Source: Streptomyces sp. TSRI0281
Lineage (GTDB): Bacteria; Actinomycetota; Actinomycetes; Streptomycetales; Streptomycetaceae
Reading direction: 5' to 3'
Assembly: GCF_001905125.1 (NCBI RefSeq)
Contig: NZ_LWLE01000002.1
Location: 336,741 to 400,740 of the forward strand
DNA: 64,000 nt
In this document: in pieces, positions 34,140 through 47,794 of the stretch
Position numbering within the stretch: the first letter of the stretch is position 1
Layout of the letters: each line of letters begins with the position of its first letter
Translations under genes and position numbers: made by a program
Notes under the pieces: model-generated
What the model was told of the DNA's origin: nothing
Databases searched by the model: none
What the model saw: the letters and a program-made list of their open reading frames with translations, nothing else

Positions 34140-35419
34140 CACAGCCCTCGCAGCGGGTTGAGCGCGGCGACGCCGATCCTCTCCCGCAGACCGGGGTCGG
34201 TGACCCCCAGGCCCTCCCGCGGGGCCTGGCACAGGACCGCGACCTTGCCGATGTGCTGGTTCGTCTGCACCAGACGGGCCGCCTCGCCCACGTCCTCCAG
34301 GCGGTACACGGAGGACATCACGGGATTGATCTTTCCGAGGGAGACGAGCCGGTTGAGCTCGGACTGCTCCTGCAGATTGGCCGCGTGACTGCCCACGATC
34401 CGCTTGGAGTTCATCCGGAGATAGCGGTTGTCGTACGTGTGCTGGTAGCCGGTGCTCGACCCGCAGGTCACGATCGTGCCGCCGCGACGGACGGCGAACA
34501 CCGAGATACCGAAGGTGGAGCGCCCCACGTAGTCGAACGCCACATGGGGGTCCTCGCCCACCTCCCGCCGGATCGCCCGCCCCAGACGCTTGCCCTGCTC
34601 GATGACGTCCTCGGGCGTTGTGGGCTCCGTCAGCCCCAGTTCGTTCCGGTTGATGATCACGTCGCAGCCGAGCGCCTGAAGCGCCTTCGCCTTGCGCTCC
34701 GAACTCACCACACCGACGGGGATGCCGCCCGCCTCCCGCACCAGCTGCACCGCGAACGCGCCGAGCCCGCCGGTCGCACCCCAGATCAGGACGACGTCCC
34801 CCAGCTTGATCCGGGCACCCTTGTCACTGATCAGCATGCGGTACGACGTGGCGGCCGTGAGCATGACGCTCGCGGACTCCTCCCACGTCAGATGGCCCGG
34901 CTTGGGCAGGACCTGGTTGGCCTTGACCACGGCGTAGTGGGCCAGGCCACCGAAGTTCGTCTCGTACCCCCAGGCGCGCTGCTCGGCGCCGAGCATGGCA
35001 TCGGCGTGCGTGGCGGGCTCATGGTCGTCGACCTGGATGCAGCTGACGACGACGTGATCGCCGGAGTTCCACCGCCGGACCGCGGCCCCCGCACGCACGA
35101 CGACCCCCGAGGCATCGGAGCCGACGACGTGGTGCGGCTGATCGTGCCGGGCGGCGAACCCACCCTGCCGGCCGAAGCGTCGCAGGAACGCGAAAGTCGG
35201 CACGGGCTCGAAGGTGGCCGACCAGATGGTGTTGTAGTTGATCGAGCTGGCCATGACCGCGACCAGCACCTCGTCCGGGGCCAGCTCCGGCATCGGCACC
35301 TGCCCCACGTGTAGGGAGGTGCGCACGTCCTTGTCACGGACGTTCTCGAACATTCCCACGTCCTCGGCCCTCAAGTACGCGGCGGTGTACTGATCTGGAA
35401 CCTCGGTCAGAGAATCCAT
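34139..35419 (-). CDS. ccr: Crotonyl-CoA carboxylase/reductase
   Basis: MDR-superfamily enzyme that reductively carboxylates 2-enoyl-CoAs to alkylmalonyl-CoAs, extender units for polyketides and part of the ethylmalonyl-CoA pathway. 426 aa from ATG 35419 (MDSLTEVPDQYTAAYL). Features: SSINYNTIWSATFEPVPTF near residue 58, the CCR-type DHVVVSCIQVDDHEP, the NADP motif WGATGGLGAFAVQL near 210 and FDYVGRSTFGISVF. The gene itself looks intact, but its partners downstream (KAS III, hydroxyacyl-CoA dehydrogenase) are broken. KAS III + dehydrogenase + CCR is a known cassette for unusual malonyl-CoA extenders; no PKS is in the window. Confidence 0.88.
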   Translation of the reverse strand: MDSLTEVPDQYTAAYLRAEDVGMFENVRDKDVRTSLHVGQVPMPELAPDEVLVAVMASSINYNTIWSATFEPVPTFAFLRRFGRQGGFAARHDQPHHVVGSDASGVVVRAGAAVRRWNSGDHVVVSCIQVDDHEPATHADAMLGAEQRAWGYETNFGGLAHYAVVKANQVLPKPGHLTWEESASVMLTAATSYRMLISDKGARIKLGDVVLIWGATGGLGAFAVQLVREAGGIPVGVVSSERKAKALQALGCDVIINRNELGLTEPTTPEDVIEQGKRLGRAIRREVGEDPHVAFDYVGRSTFGISVFAVRRGGTIVTCGSSTGYQHTYDNRYLRMNSKRIVGSHAANLQEQSELNRLVSLGKINPVMSSVYRLEDVGEAARLVQTNQHIGKVAVLCQAPREGLGVTDPGLRERIGVAALNPLRGL

Positions 35420-36509
35420 CGTGATCCATTCTCGTGTGATCGGGGCCGGCCGGTCGATTCGCGAACGGCCCGGGGAAAGGGACATGACCCCTGCGCCGGC
35501 ATACGGCGCCCACCACGCAGACCGCGACTCGGCCCGGCACGGTGGGCGCTACGCGGCCGAACTCGGCAGGGAACATGCGGCAGGTACTGCTGCGTTCGAC
35601 GCGATGCCGCCCCCTCCCCTCCTATCCGATCTCGTGTCCCGCCCGGCTGCGGTCACCCTGAGCAGCGGAAGAACCACGAACGGCCCAAGCGTCCCCACAA
35701 CGTAACGACGGCGATCCCACCGCCCAGTCATCGCTGGGCCTGCGGCCCGCACGGAACATGCGATTACCGTGTTGTTACTGCGCCCCGGCGGACCGACGGA
35801 GGTGAACCCCGCGCCACGACGGCGGCGAACCCCGCGCCACGACGGAAGTGAACCGCGCGCACGTCGGCGGTGGGGCCCCGGCCACCGACGGCGAGCACCC
35901 CGCCACGACGCCGGCACGGGCCCCTTCGCGCTCGAAACTCCCAGGGGAGATTCCCACTCGCAGTCGATATCGAGCCATCCCCGCCGAGCCCGTCCTCGGG
36001 CGGCCGAACCGGGTCGGACCGGGTCGGACCGGCCGCGCCGGGCGGTCGCCGCCGTATACAGGAGCTGCCCGCTTCGCTTCGCGAGGGGTCACCGGCGATC
36101 AGTGGGAACGTGCGGGGGGACCTCTTCCCAAAACCTTGGAAGCAGTCCAGAATCGGCCCCCCGCGACTCGCTTTCGGAGCGTCGTCGCACAAGGTTCGGC
36201 ACGGCATGATGTGGAAGGATCTTCCCGAGCACATCACCCAAGGGCCGCGCTCCCGGAGCCTCACCGGAGTGCGCCCGAGTACCTGAAGGCCGGAGTACGG
36301 GAGAGGGCGGTATGCGCACCGGGCGACGACGACGGCACACCGCTTCCGCCCCCGCACGGGCTGCCGGACCCGCACCTCACCGGAGAGGCCGGGACAGCGC
36401 CTTCCCGGGGTGAAGTCGTCATCCACGGGCGGAAGTTCACGGGCCGTACCGGTCTCGGCAGGCACCCCGCCCGTGCCATATGTCAGCACCTGGACTAGGA
36501 GAACCCGGC
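35420..36509. other. 1.1-kb region without intact genes
   Basis: No convincing gene on either strand. It must hold the ccr promoter near 35420-35500. A 19-bp direct repeat GAACCCCGCGCCACGACGG occurs at 35804-35822 and 35827-35845 with a third degenerate copy after it, and a GGGTCGGACC pair occurs near 36010-36030. The stretch 36086-36290 may be a transposase remnant (listed separately). It marks the right edge of the material inserted between hydA and the LLM oxidoreductase gene. Confidence 0.5.
36086..36290 (+). pseudogene. Possible IS5-like transposase N-terminal remnant
   Basis: One frame reads GVTGDQWERAGGPLPK, similar to the opening of IS5-family transposases (LTDEQWxxxxPLLP); another frame 36 codons later reads VRHGMMWKDLPEH, similar to the RTGxxWRDLPE block. 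Spacing between the two blocks is close to that in intact transposases, but they are in different frames, no catalytic DDE part exists, and no terminal repeats are visible. A weak call. Confidence 0.3.
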
Positions 36510-37511
36510 ATGGACTTCGGACTCGTCCTCCAGACCGACCCGCCCGCCTCGACGGTGGTCGGTCTCATGCGCCGTGCCGAACGCAACGGCTTCCGCTACG
36601 GCTGGACCTTCGACTCGGCGGTGCTCTGGCAGGAGCCGTTCGTCATCTACAGCAGCATCCTGGAGCACACCGAGCGGCTGATCGTCGGCCCGATGGTCAC
36701 CAACCCGGGCACCCGTACATGGGAGGTCACCGCCTCCACCTTCGCCACCCTCAACGACATGTACGGCAACCGCACCGTCTGTGGCATCGGGCGCGGCGAC
36801 TCCGCGATGCGCGTCGCGGGCCGCAAACCCAACACCCTGGCCCGCCTCGCCGAGGCGATGGACGTCATCCGTGATCTGGCGGAGGGCCGGGAGGCCACCG
36901 TCGACGGCCGGCCGATCCAGATCCCGTGGGTGAAGGACGGCAGCCTGCCGGTCTGGATGGGGGCGTACGGTCCCAAGGCGCTGGCCCTGGCCGGCCGGAA
37001 GGCCGACGGGTTCATCCTCCAGCTCGCCGACCCGTTCCTCACCGAGTGGATGATCAAGGCGGTACGGCAGGCGGCGGCCGACGCGGGCCGCGACCCGGAC
37101 TCGGTCACCATCTGCGTCGCCGCTCCCGCCTATGTGAGCGACGACCTCGACCACGCCCGCGAGCAGTGCCGGTGGTTCGGCGGCATGGTCGGCAACCACG
37201 TCGCCGACCTGGTGTCCCGCTACGGCGAGCATTCCGGCCTGGTCCCCGAGGCCCTCACCGCGTACATCTCCGGGCGGTCCGGCTACGACTACAGCCATCA
37301 CGGCCGCACCGGCAACCCGGACACGGCGTTCGTGCCGGACGAGATCGTCGACCGGTTCTGTCTGCTGGGACCCGCCGGAGCGCACATCGAGAAGCTCCGG
37401 GTCCTGCGCGACCTGGGAGTCGACCAGTTCGCCGTGTACAACATGCACGACGCACGCGAGGCGACGATCGACGCCTACGGCTCCGAGATCATCCCGGCCC
37501 TGTCGACCTGA
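36510..37511 (+). CDS. LLM-class F420-dependent oxidoreductase (TIGR03842-like)
   Basis: Luciferase-like TIM-barrel oxidoreductase, 333 aa, predicted to use coenzyme F420. ATG 36510 has AGGAG at proper spacing. It starts MDFGLVLQTDPPAST; GPMVTNPGTRTWEVTAST and VWMGAYGPKALALAGRKADGFILQ are typical LLM blocks. Relatives grouped as TIGR03842 (recalled) commonly sit beside hydantoinase, carbamoyl-amidohydrolase and NCS1 permease genes, as here, so a role in pyrimidine or hydantoin catabolism is likely, though the reaction is not established. The permease gene follows at 136 bp. Confidence 0.87.
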   Translation: MDFGLVLQTDPPASTVVGLMRRAERNGFRYGWTFDSAVLWQEPFVIYSSILEHTERLIVGPMVTNPGTRTWEVTASTFATLNDMYGNRTVCGIGRGDSAMRVAGRKPNTLARLAEAMDVIRDLAEGREATVDGRPIQIPWVKDGSLPVWMGAYGPKALALAGRKADGFILQLADPFLTEWMIKAVRQAAADAGRDPDSVTICVAAPAYVSDDLDHAREQCRWFGGMVGNHVADLVSRYGEHSGLVPEALTAYISGRSGYDYSHHGRTGNPDTAFVPDEIVDRFCLLGPAGAHIEKLRVLRDLGVDQFAVYNMHDAREATIDAYGSEIIPALST

Positions 37512-37591
37512 CCGGCACACCCGGCCACCACCCCCGCCCCGCCCCGCCGCACCCGACCCCCGCCCCCGCGCGCAGGTCACCCTGCCCCCCG

Positions 37592-37597
37592 CGTAGA
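37592..37597 (+). promoter_or_regulatory. Possible half-site of the hydantoin operator
   Basis: CGTAGA (followed by CCC, as at the dihydropyrimidinase operator) occurs 50 bp upstream of the NCS1 permease ATG. Only one arm is recognisable, so this may be chance. Confidence 0.2.
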
Positions 37598-37647
37598 CCC
37601 GAACCAGCCCCGCACGGCACCGCTCCCGAGCGAAGGGTCCAGCCGCC

Positions 37648-39174
<1,527 letters not shown>

Positions 39175-39202
39175 GGGGGCCCCCAGGGGCGAAGGGGCGG
39201 GA

Positions 39203-39236
39203 CCGGGCCGGCGGCCGGAGTCGGGGGCCGGCCCGG
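39203..39236. terminator. Bidirectional terminator after the NCS1 gene
   Basis: Ten-bp stem CCGGGCCGGC / GCCGGCCCGG with a 14-base loop, between the convergent permease and secreted-protein genes. Confidence 0.6.
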
Positions 39237-39246
39237 AACAGCACGG

Positions 39247-40014
39247 TCAGACGGGCGAGGTCGTCCGCCCCAGCAGGGCGTTGACATCCACCGTCTCGTC
39301 CGCCGGGGGAGTGGCCGTGGGCACCGGCTTGTCGAAGGCGGAGAAGCCCACGACCGCGTCCGCGGACGGGCCCTTCACGGTGAGCCGCACCGGATAGGGC
39401 TTGCCCTCGGTGGCCACGTACAACGTGAGTGTGTCGTCGTTCCTGGTCCGGATCAGCGGGATGACGGGGGAACCGGCGAGCCGCGTCTCCTTGCCCTTGA
39501 CCAGGGTCCCCCGGTCGGAGCCGGTCTTCGCGTTGTCGGAGATCAGCCGGCGGAAGGTGTCGAGATCGCATGCCCTGGTCACATCGCCCAGCCTCGGGTC
39601 GGTGGCCGAAGCCTTGATGTACCGGCCGGCGACGATGGCCTCGAAGGCCGAGCCGCCGATCGGCACCTGGTTCTTCCAGAACGCCGAGTCCGGCTTCAGC
39701 CACACCGTGTCGCCGCGCTTGACGATCTTCAAGGAGCCTTCGTCGTTGCCGAGGTCGACGCCGCCCGCGCAGTTGCCGTCCCGGTCGAGGACGAGATCCA
39801 GCGTCATCGGCGAGTCCGCCCTGCCGAGGTCGCCACGCGTCTTCAGGTGCAGGGAGTGCACCCCGAGAAGCGCGTCACGGGAACGGTCGGCGATCTGCTG
39901 TGCGCTGAGCGAGCCGATGTCGTCATCGGCGTGCGCCACGGCGCCGCTGGTGAGGGTGAGTGCGACGACTGCCGCGCCTGCGGCCGTGCGTGCGGCCATG
40001 CGGTGACGGGTCAC
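39247..40014 (-). CDS. Secreted LolA/LppX-like protein
   Basis: 255 aa exported protein. GTG 40014 is chosen because AAGGAGG lies just upstream; a second candidate is the Met at residue 6. The signal peptide ends AHA-DD near residue 36, with no lipobox Cys, so it is probably released or wall-associated. The mature domain has the look of the LolA/LppX beta-sheet fold that binds lipids (SLHLKTRGDLGRADSPMTLDLVLDRDGNCAGG, cited in parts: DLVLDRDGNCAGGV; DTVWLKPDSAFWKNQ; LAGSPVIPLIRT). Ligand unknown. No operon partners. Confidence 0.75.
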   Translation of the reverse strand: MTRHRMAARTAAGAAVVALTLTSGAVAHADDDIGSLSAQQIADRSRDALLGVHSLHLKTRGDLGRADSPMTLDLVLDRDGNCAGGVDLGNDEGSLKIVKRGDTVWLKPDSAFWKNQVPIGGSAFEAIVAGRYIKASATDPRLGDVTRACDLDTFRRLISDNAKTGSDRGTLVKGKETRLAGSPVIPLIRTRNDDTLTLYVATEGKPYPVRLTVKGPSADAVVGFSAFDKPVPTATPPADETVDVNALLGRTTSPV

Positions 40015-40185
40015 GTGGCCTCCTTCGAAAGGGCCCGTCGAGGGCCGTTCAGGGTGCGCGATCCGTGTGATCCGTGATGTCGAGCGTACGCCCGCGGGGT
40101 GAGGAGCGCGCGACGGTGTGTACGGAGGGTGAAGCCTGGCGAGGTTTTCGCTCACGCACGGTGGGGGAGAGCTCTCCGGAGGCTG

Positions 40186-40300
40186 ATACGGCCTGGAAGG
40201 AAACGGCCTGGAAGGAAACGGCCTCCGGGAAACGGCCCCGGGGAAACGGCCTCGAAGGAAACAGCCTCCGGGGAACGGCCTTCGGGAAGCGGTCCCGGCG
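40186..40300. repeat. Degenerate tandem microrepeat, ~8 copies of 14-15 bp
   Basis: The core GGAAACGGCCT recurs with ACGGCC (or a one-base variant) at 40188, 40203, 40218, 40232, 40246, 40261, 40275 and 40289. It lies within the 480-bp gene-free stretch 40015-40494 between the divergent secreted-protein and amidase genes. Copies alternate between CTGGAA and CTCCGG continuations. No function is evident. Confidence 0.7.
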
Positions 40301-40494
40301 GAAGCCGGAGCCGCGGTCCGGGGCGTATCGGTTCGGGCCGGAGAGATCCGGACGCATCCGTGTCACGGCAGCCCGCGGCCCGCCGTGCGAAACGCTTGAG
40401 CGGGTGCCCCCCGCTTCGTTACCCTCCAGTAAGTTCGTGCGGGCGGAACCGGGAGGACCGGTGGATCCGGCGGACACGAGGGAGGCGGCAGCCC

Positions 40495-42013
40495 ATGTCC
40501 TCAACGGAACCCACGGACCGGACCGGACCGAGCACCCCGCCGGTACCGGCAGCGACAGCGGTGCCCGCACGCGCAGCGGCATCGGAACGGTCACCGGCAC
40601 CCGCACCGCCCGGACTGGCCGACAGCGCACGGCAACTGGCCGACGGCCGCACCTCCTCCACCGCCCTCGTCGCGGCCGCCCTCGCCCGGATCGAGGCCAC
40701 CCAGGGCACCCTCAACGCCTTCCGGCACCTCCGGGCCGAGGCCGCCCTCGCCGAAGCGGCCGAAGCCGACCGGCGGCTCGCGGCGGGCGAACGGCTGCCG
40801 CTGCTCGGCGTACCGGTCGCCGTCAAGGACGACACCGATGTCGCGGGCCTGCCCACCCACTTCGGCTGCGACGGGGACCTGCCCCCGGCAGCCTCCGACA
40901 GCGAGGCGGTCCGCAGGCTGCGCGCCGCCGGGGCCGTCATCGTCGGCAAGACCAACTCCTGCGAACTGGGCCAGTGGCCGTTCACCGAGGGCGCGGCCTT
41001 CGGCGCCACCCGGAATCCGTGGAACACCGGGCACACCCCGGGCGGTTCGTCCGGTGGCTCCGCGGCGGCCGTGGCCGCCGGACTCGTCCCCGCCGCGCTC
41101 GGCTCGGACGGAGCCGGCTCCGTCCGCATCCCCGCCGCGTGGACCCATCTCATCGGCATCAAACCGCAGCGCGGCCGGATCTCCACGCACCCCCACAGCG
41201 ACGCCTTCCAGGGCCTCACCGTCAACGGCCCCCTGGCCCGTACCGTCGCCGATGCCGCCCTCCTCCTCGACGCGGTCGCCGGACCGCACCCGGACGACCC
41301 GCACCGCCCGCCCGCCGTCAGCGCCTCGGCCGCCGCCCTCCGCGACCCCGGCCGCCTGCGCATCGCGCTCGCCTGGCGGCCGCCGCTCACCCTCACCGGC
41401 GCCCGCCCGCACCCGGAGGTGCGCCGGGCCGTCACCGCACTCGCCGAGGCCCTCGCCCGCCTGGGCCACCATGTCGAGGAGGCCCGTCCCCGCTACGGGC
41501 TGATCGGCCTCGCCTTCGTCCCCCGCGCCACCACCGGGATCGCCGAATTCGCCGCCCGCCACCCCGACCCGGCCCTCCTGGACCCGCGCACCCGCAGCGC
41601 CCTGCGCACCGGCACCCGTCTCGGCGGCCGGGTCGTCCGGGCGGCCCGCGCCCGTGAAGTGCGCCAGCACCGCAGGATCGGCGCCCTCTTCGACGCGTCC
41701 GGGCGCGGGTTCGACGTACTGCTCACCCCGACCACCGCCGCCCCGCCGCCCCGCATCGGCGCCTTCGACCGGCTGAGCGCCTGGCGCACCGACCTCACGA
41801 TGGCCGCGACCTGCCCGTACGCCTGGCCCTGGAACGTCCTGGGCTGGCCCGGCATCAACGTCCCGGCCGGGTTCACCCGCGACGGCCTGCCCCTCGGCGC
41901 CCAGCTCCTGGGGCCCTCCCGCAGCGAGGAGCGGCTGATCGCGCTCGCCGCCCAACTGGAGGACGACCGGCGCTGGTTCGAGCACCGGCCGCCCGCCCCC
42001 GCGGCCCTCGGGG

Positions 42014-42036
<23 letters not shown>
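40495..42036 (+). CDS. Amidase (amidase signature family)
   Basis: Amidase-signature hydrolase, 513 aa, cytosolic. ATG 40495 has GGGAGG upstream; the first ~40 residues are a Pro/Ala-rich tail. The Ser-cisSer-Lys triad is visible: Lys in PVAVKDDTD (about residue 112), cis-Ser in the GGSSGGSAAAVAAG loop (about 187) and the nucleophile in GSDGAGSVRIPAAW (about 210). The usual block is GSDTGGSIRxPA, so the enzyme fits well. The C-terminal WPGINVPAGF motif is normal. Substrate unknown; it could be an acylamide or an aryl amide. It converges on the AhpD-like remnant. Confidence 0.88.
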
Positions 42037-45264
<3,228 letters not shown>

Positions 45265-45297
45265 CCATCACGGCAACGGCCTTCCCGTTCCGCGCTT

Positions 45298-45329
45298 CCG
45301 CCCGGTCGGCCCTGTGCCGGCCGGGGCGG
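45298..45329 (+). terminator. Probable terminator after idh
   Basis: Imperfect stem: CCGCCCGGTCGGC pairs with GCCGGCCGGGGCGG with one bulge and one mismatch; 34 bp after the idh stop. Confidence 0.4.
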
Positions 45330-45390
45330 TCGTGTCGGGCGGGGTGGCCGTGCGGGACCGGGGCGGACGGGGGCGGCTGTTTCCGGCCGG

Positions 45391-46578
45391 TCACGGGTTC
45401 CCCGGGACGCGCAGGCTGCGCTTTCCGTCCACCGCCGGATCCTTCGTGTTGCGCAGCGAGTCGAGGATGGCCAGACCCTGGCCCACCAGCCCCGCCGCCA
45501 TGCTGTTGACGCCATCGGTCCCGTTCAGCACGGTGAGACGGGCCCCGGCCATGCCGCGCGCCGCGGCGTCGGCGAGGGCGGGCAGGTTCTCCACGACCCG
45601 GTTGGCCGCGATGAGCTCCTGGTTCCCGTCGCGCAGCGAAAGGGCGCGGGCGGTGTTGGCATCCGCCTGCGCCTGCGCGAGAGTCCGTTCGGCGTAGGCA
45701 CTGCCGTCCGCCGCGAACTTGGCCTGATCACGGGCGGCCTCGGCCAGCGTGCGCTGTCGGTACGCCTCGGCATCCGCCGGACGTCTGACCTCCGCTTCCA
45801 GGCGCTGCGCGGCCAGCTGGGCCTGCCGCTCGGCGAGTGCCGTCTGCTCCTCGATGACGTCGTGGGACGCCCTGGCCTGCGCCAGCGGACCCGCCTGCGC
45901 GGCACGGGCGTTGTACTGCTCCGTCTCGGCGAGGAACCCGGCCCGCTTGATGGCCGTGTCACGCTCGTACTCGGCCTTCAGCGCCGCCGCCTGCTGCTCA
46001 CGCTCGCTGGCCTCCTGGTCGGCCCTCGCCTGCGCGATGCGCGCCTGGCTGGCGACCGCGGCCGCATGGGGGGCCGCGAGGTTGTTGATGTACCCGGTGG
46101 CGTCCTCGATCTCCTGGATCTGGAGCGCGTCCACCACGATGCCGAGCTTCTCCATCTCGCTGTGGCTGCCCGCCATCACTTCCTGGGCGACCCGGCTGCG
46201 TTCCCTGATGATCTGCTCGACGGTCAGTCCGCCCACGATGGAGCGGAGGTGCCCGGCGAAGATCCGGCCGACGAGTTCCTCCATCCGGTCCTGTTCCGAG
46301 AGGAAGCGCCGTGCCGCGTTGGCGATCGACACCGCGTCGTCCCCGACCTTGAACACACACACGGCGCGCACGCTCAGCCTGATGCCCTGCTGGGTGACGC
46401 AGTCCTCGGCGATCTCGGCCTCCCGCAGCGCCAGGGAGAGCATGCGGGCTTTCTGTTTCACCGGCAGTACGAAACTTCCATGGCCGGTGACGATCCGGAA
46501 CTGTGTTTCCTGCGCCTGCCGCTTCGTACCGGAGATGAGCATGGCCTCATTGGGCGCGGGGACCTGCCAGAACAGCAT
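45391..46578 (-). CDS. Flotillin-like SPFH-domain protein
   Basis: 395 aa protein of the flotillin/SPFH group, thought to form oligomers on membrane microdomains. The start MLFWQVPAPNEAMLISG lacks a long transmembrane helix but fits a short membrane-inserting hairpin. The SPFH domain covers ~5-170 (QFRIVTGHGSFVLPVKQKARMLSL in part; GRIFAGHLRSIVGGLTVEQI). Residues ~180-330 are a long Ala/Glu/Gln-rich coiled coil with repeated EAEV/AEAY patterns, as in flotillins. The C-terminus ends RVPGNP. It follows the small gene at 46617-46844 on the same strand with a 38-bp gap. Confidence 0.87.
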   Translation of the reverse strand: MLFWQVPAPNEAMLISGTKRQAQETQFRIVTGHGSFVLPVKQKARMLSLALREAEIAEDCVTQQGIRLSVRAVCVFKVGDDAVSIANAARRFLSEQDRMEELVGRIFAGHLRSIVGGLTVEQIIRERSRVAQEVMAGSHSEMEKLGIVVDALQIQEIEDATGYINNLAAPHAAAVASQARIAQARADQEASEREQQAAALKAEYERDTAIKRAGFLAETEQYNARAAQAGPLAQARASHDVIEEQTALAERQAQLAAQRLEAEVRRPADAEAYRQRTLAEAARDQAKFAADGSAYAERTLAQAQADANTARALSLRDGNQELIAANRVVENLPALADAAARGMAGARLTVLNGTDGVNSMAAGLVGQGLAILDSLRNTKDPAVDGKRSLRVPGNP

Positions 46579-46616
46579 GAGAGAACTCCTGCCGTGTTTC
46601 GTGGTTCATACAGGAT

Positions 46617-46844
46617 TCAGGACGGCAACGGCTCGACGATCACCGAGCGTGCCGAGAGGGAGTCGACGACGATGACCCGTACGTCCCTGTCAAGAGTGGT
46701 CGCGGATTCGCACCAGGCCGCGTAGGTCTCCGAGCCGCCGCGTACGGCCACGAGCACTTCGCCCGGACCGTCCGGCGGGATCTGTACGGTCACCCGGCCG
46801 ACCGCTCCGACCGGGCTCTGGGACGACTCGTCAGTTGAGCTCAT
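46617..46844 (-). CDS. Small protein upstream of flotillin (NfeD-like OB-fold candidate)
   Basis: 75 aa acidic protein (MSSTDESSQSPVGAVGRVTVQIPPDG...). It has the short beta-strand pattern GRVTVQIPPDGPGEVLVAVRG and DRDVRVIVVDSLSARSVIVEPL that resembles the OB-fold domain of NfeD proteins, which typically accompany flotillins; full NfeD proteins also have membrane helices, absent here. A role as a soluble partner of the flotillin is inferred from the gene pair. It is the first gene of the unit. Confidence 0.7.
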   Translation of the reverse strand: MSSTDESSQSPVGAVGRVTVQIPPDGPGEVLVAVRGGSETYAAWCESATTLDRDVRVIVVDSLSARSVIVEPLPS

Positions 46845-47022
46845 GGGCCCTCACGAGGGATCGCGCTCCAATGAAGTCCACCGGCCACCGCCTCCGGCCC
46901 CGCACACATCGAGAACGGCCACGGCACACCAGCCGACGGCGACAATGCCCTCGATGCGTCCACGGTACTCCGCTCCGAAGGGGGCGGCGGGGGCGAAGGG
47001 ACCGACCGGGGCGGCAAGGCGT

Positions 47023-47601
47023 TCAGTACCCGCCGCCGGTCGGCTGACCGCTGGTCGGCTGCCCGCTGGGCGATGCCGGACCCGTGATCTTCTTGCCGGC
47101 CGGATCGAGCACGTACCACGTGGCGCCGAACGCCGTGGAGCCCTGCCCCTTGGTGTCACCGGCCTTGGTGTCGCCCCCGAAGTAGTACAGGGGATGACCG
47201 TTGTACGTGACTTCCTTCTTGCCGTCGCCCCGTGTGGTGGTGCCCAGCAGGTCCGCCTTCGCCCCCTTTCCCGCGACCGGTTCGGCGGTCACGGTCACGG
47301 GCGGCCAGGCCGCGGCACAGGTGCCCGTACAGGTGGACTTGGTGGAGGTGTCGGCCTCGAAGAGGTACAGAGTGCGGCCGTCACCGTCGACCAGGAATGT
47401 GCCCAGCGCACCGGTGGCGGTCGCCACCTTCCCGGCAGCCGGCCCCGCCGATGCGGAGGCGGACGCGGACGCGGACAGTGAGGCGGAGGGAGAGGCGGAG
47501 GCGGACGATCCGCTGTTGTCTCCGCCACCGCAGCCGGTGGCTGCGGTGGCGAAGAAGGCGACCACAGCCACCGAGGCGGCCTTCACGATCATGCGTTTCA
47601 T
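47023..47601 (-). CDS. Lipoprotein with Yx(F/W/Y)xxD repeats
   Basis: 192 aa lipoprotein. ATG 47601 has GGAG upstream and gives a signal peptide with lipobox TATGC (Cys near 25). Next come a Ser/Ala-rich linker (about residues 30-55) and two copies of the secreted repeat of unknown function (PF03640-like): LYLFEADTSTKSTCTGTCAAAWPP and YNGHPLYYFGGDTKAGDTKGQG, in each case containing Y-x-F/W/Y-x-x-D. It is a common exported actinobacterial protein, sometimes proposed to bind heme or act in redox processes, but the role is not settled. The C-terminal tail is Gly/Gln/Pro-rich. Confidence 0.87.
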   Translation of the reverse strand: MKRMIVKAASVAVVAFFATAATGCGGGDNSGSSASASPSASLSASASASASAGPAAGKVATATGALGTFLVDGDGRTLYLFEADTSTKSTCTGTCAAAWPPVTVTAEPVAGKGAKADLLGTTTRGDGKKEVTYNGHPLYYFGGDTKAGDTKGQGSTAFGATWYVLDPAGKKITGPASPSGQPTSGQPTGGGY

Positions 47602-47794
47602 CCTGGCGTCTCCTCGACCCGGTGGCAATGGCCACAGCGGTACGTGGCCCGCACGACGCGGGCCACGACTCCCATGACGACGCGGAATCGCATCCGGCGC
47701 GCGCCGGGAGACGCCGTTCGGCCTACGCGGGCGCGAAGAGCGGGGGACGGAAGGGCGGGGGACGAGGGGCGCGGCGGGGTGATGACGGCAGGGG

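Noticed and set aside
34139..35419. Evidence for a complete polyketide biosynthetic cluster around ccr
   Set aside because: No PKS, ACP, transferase or tailoring genes are present; only extender-unit genes and remnants.
35420..36509. Small open frames in the 1.1-kb gap as new genes
   Set aside because: They overlap each other on both strands, are Arg/Pro-rich and lack ribosome sites; repeats and a possible transposase remnant explain the sequence better.
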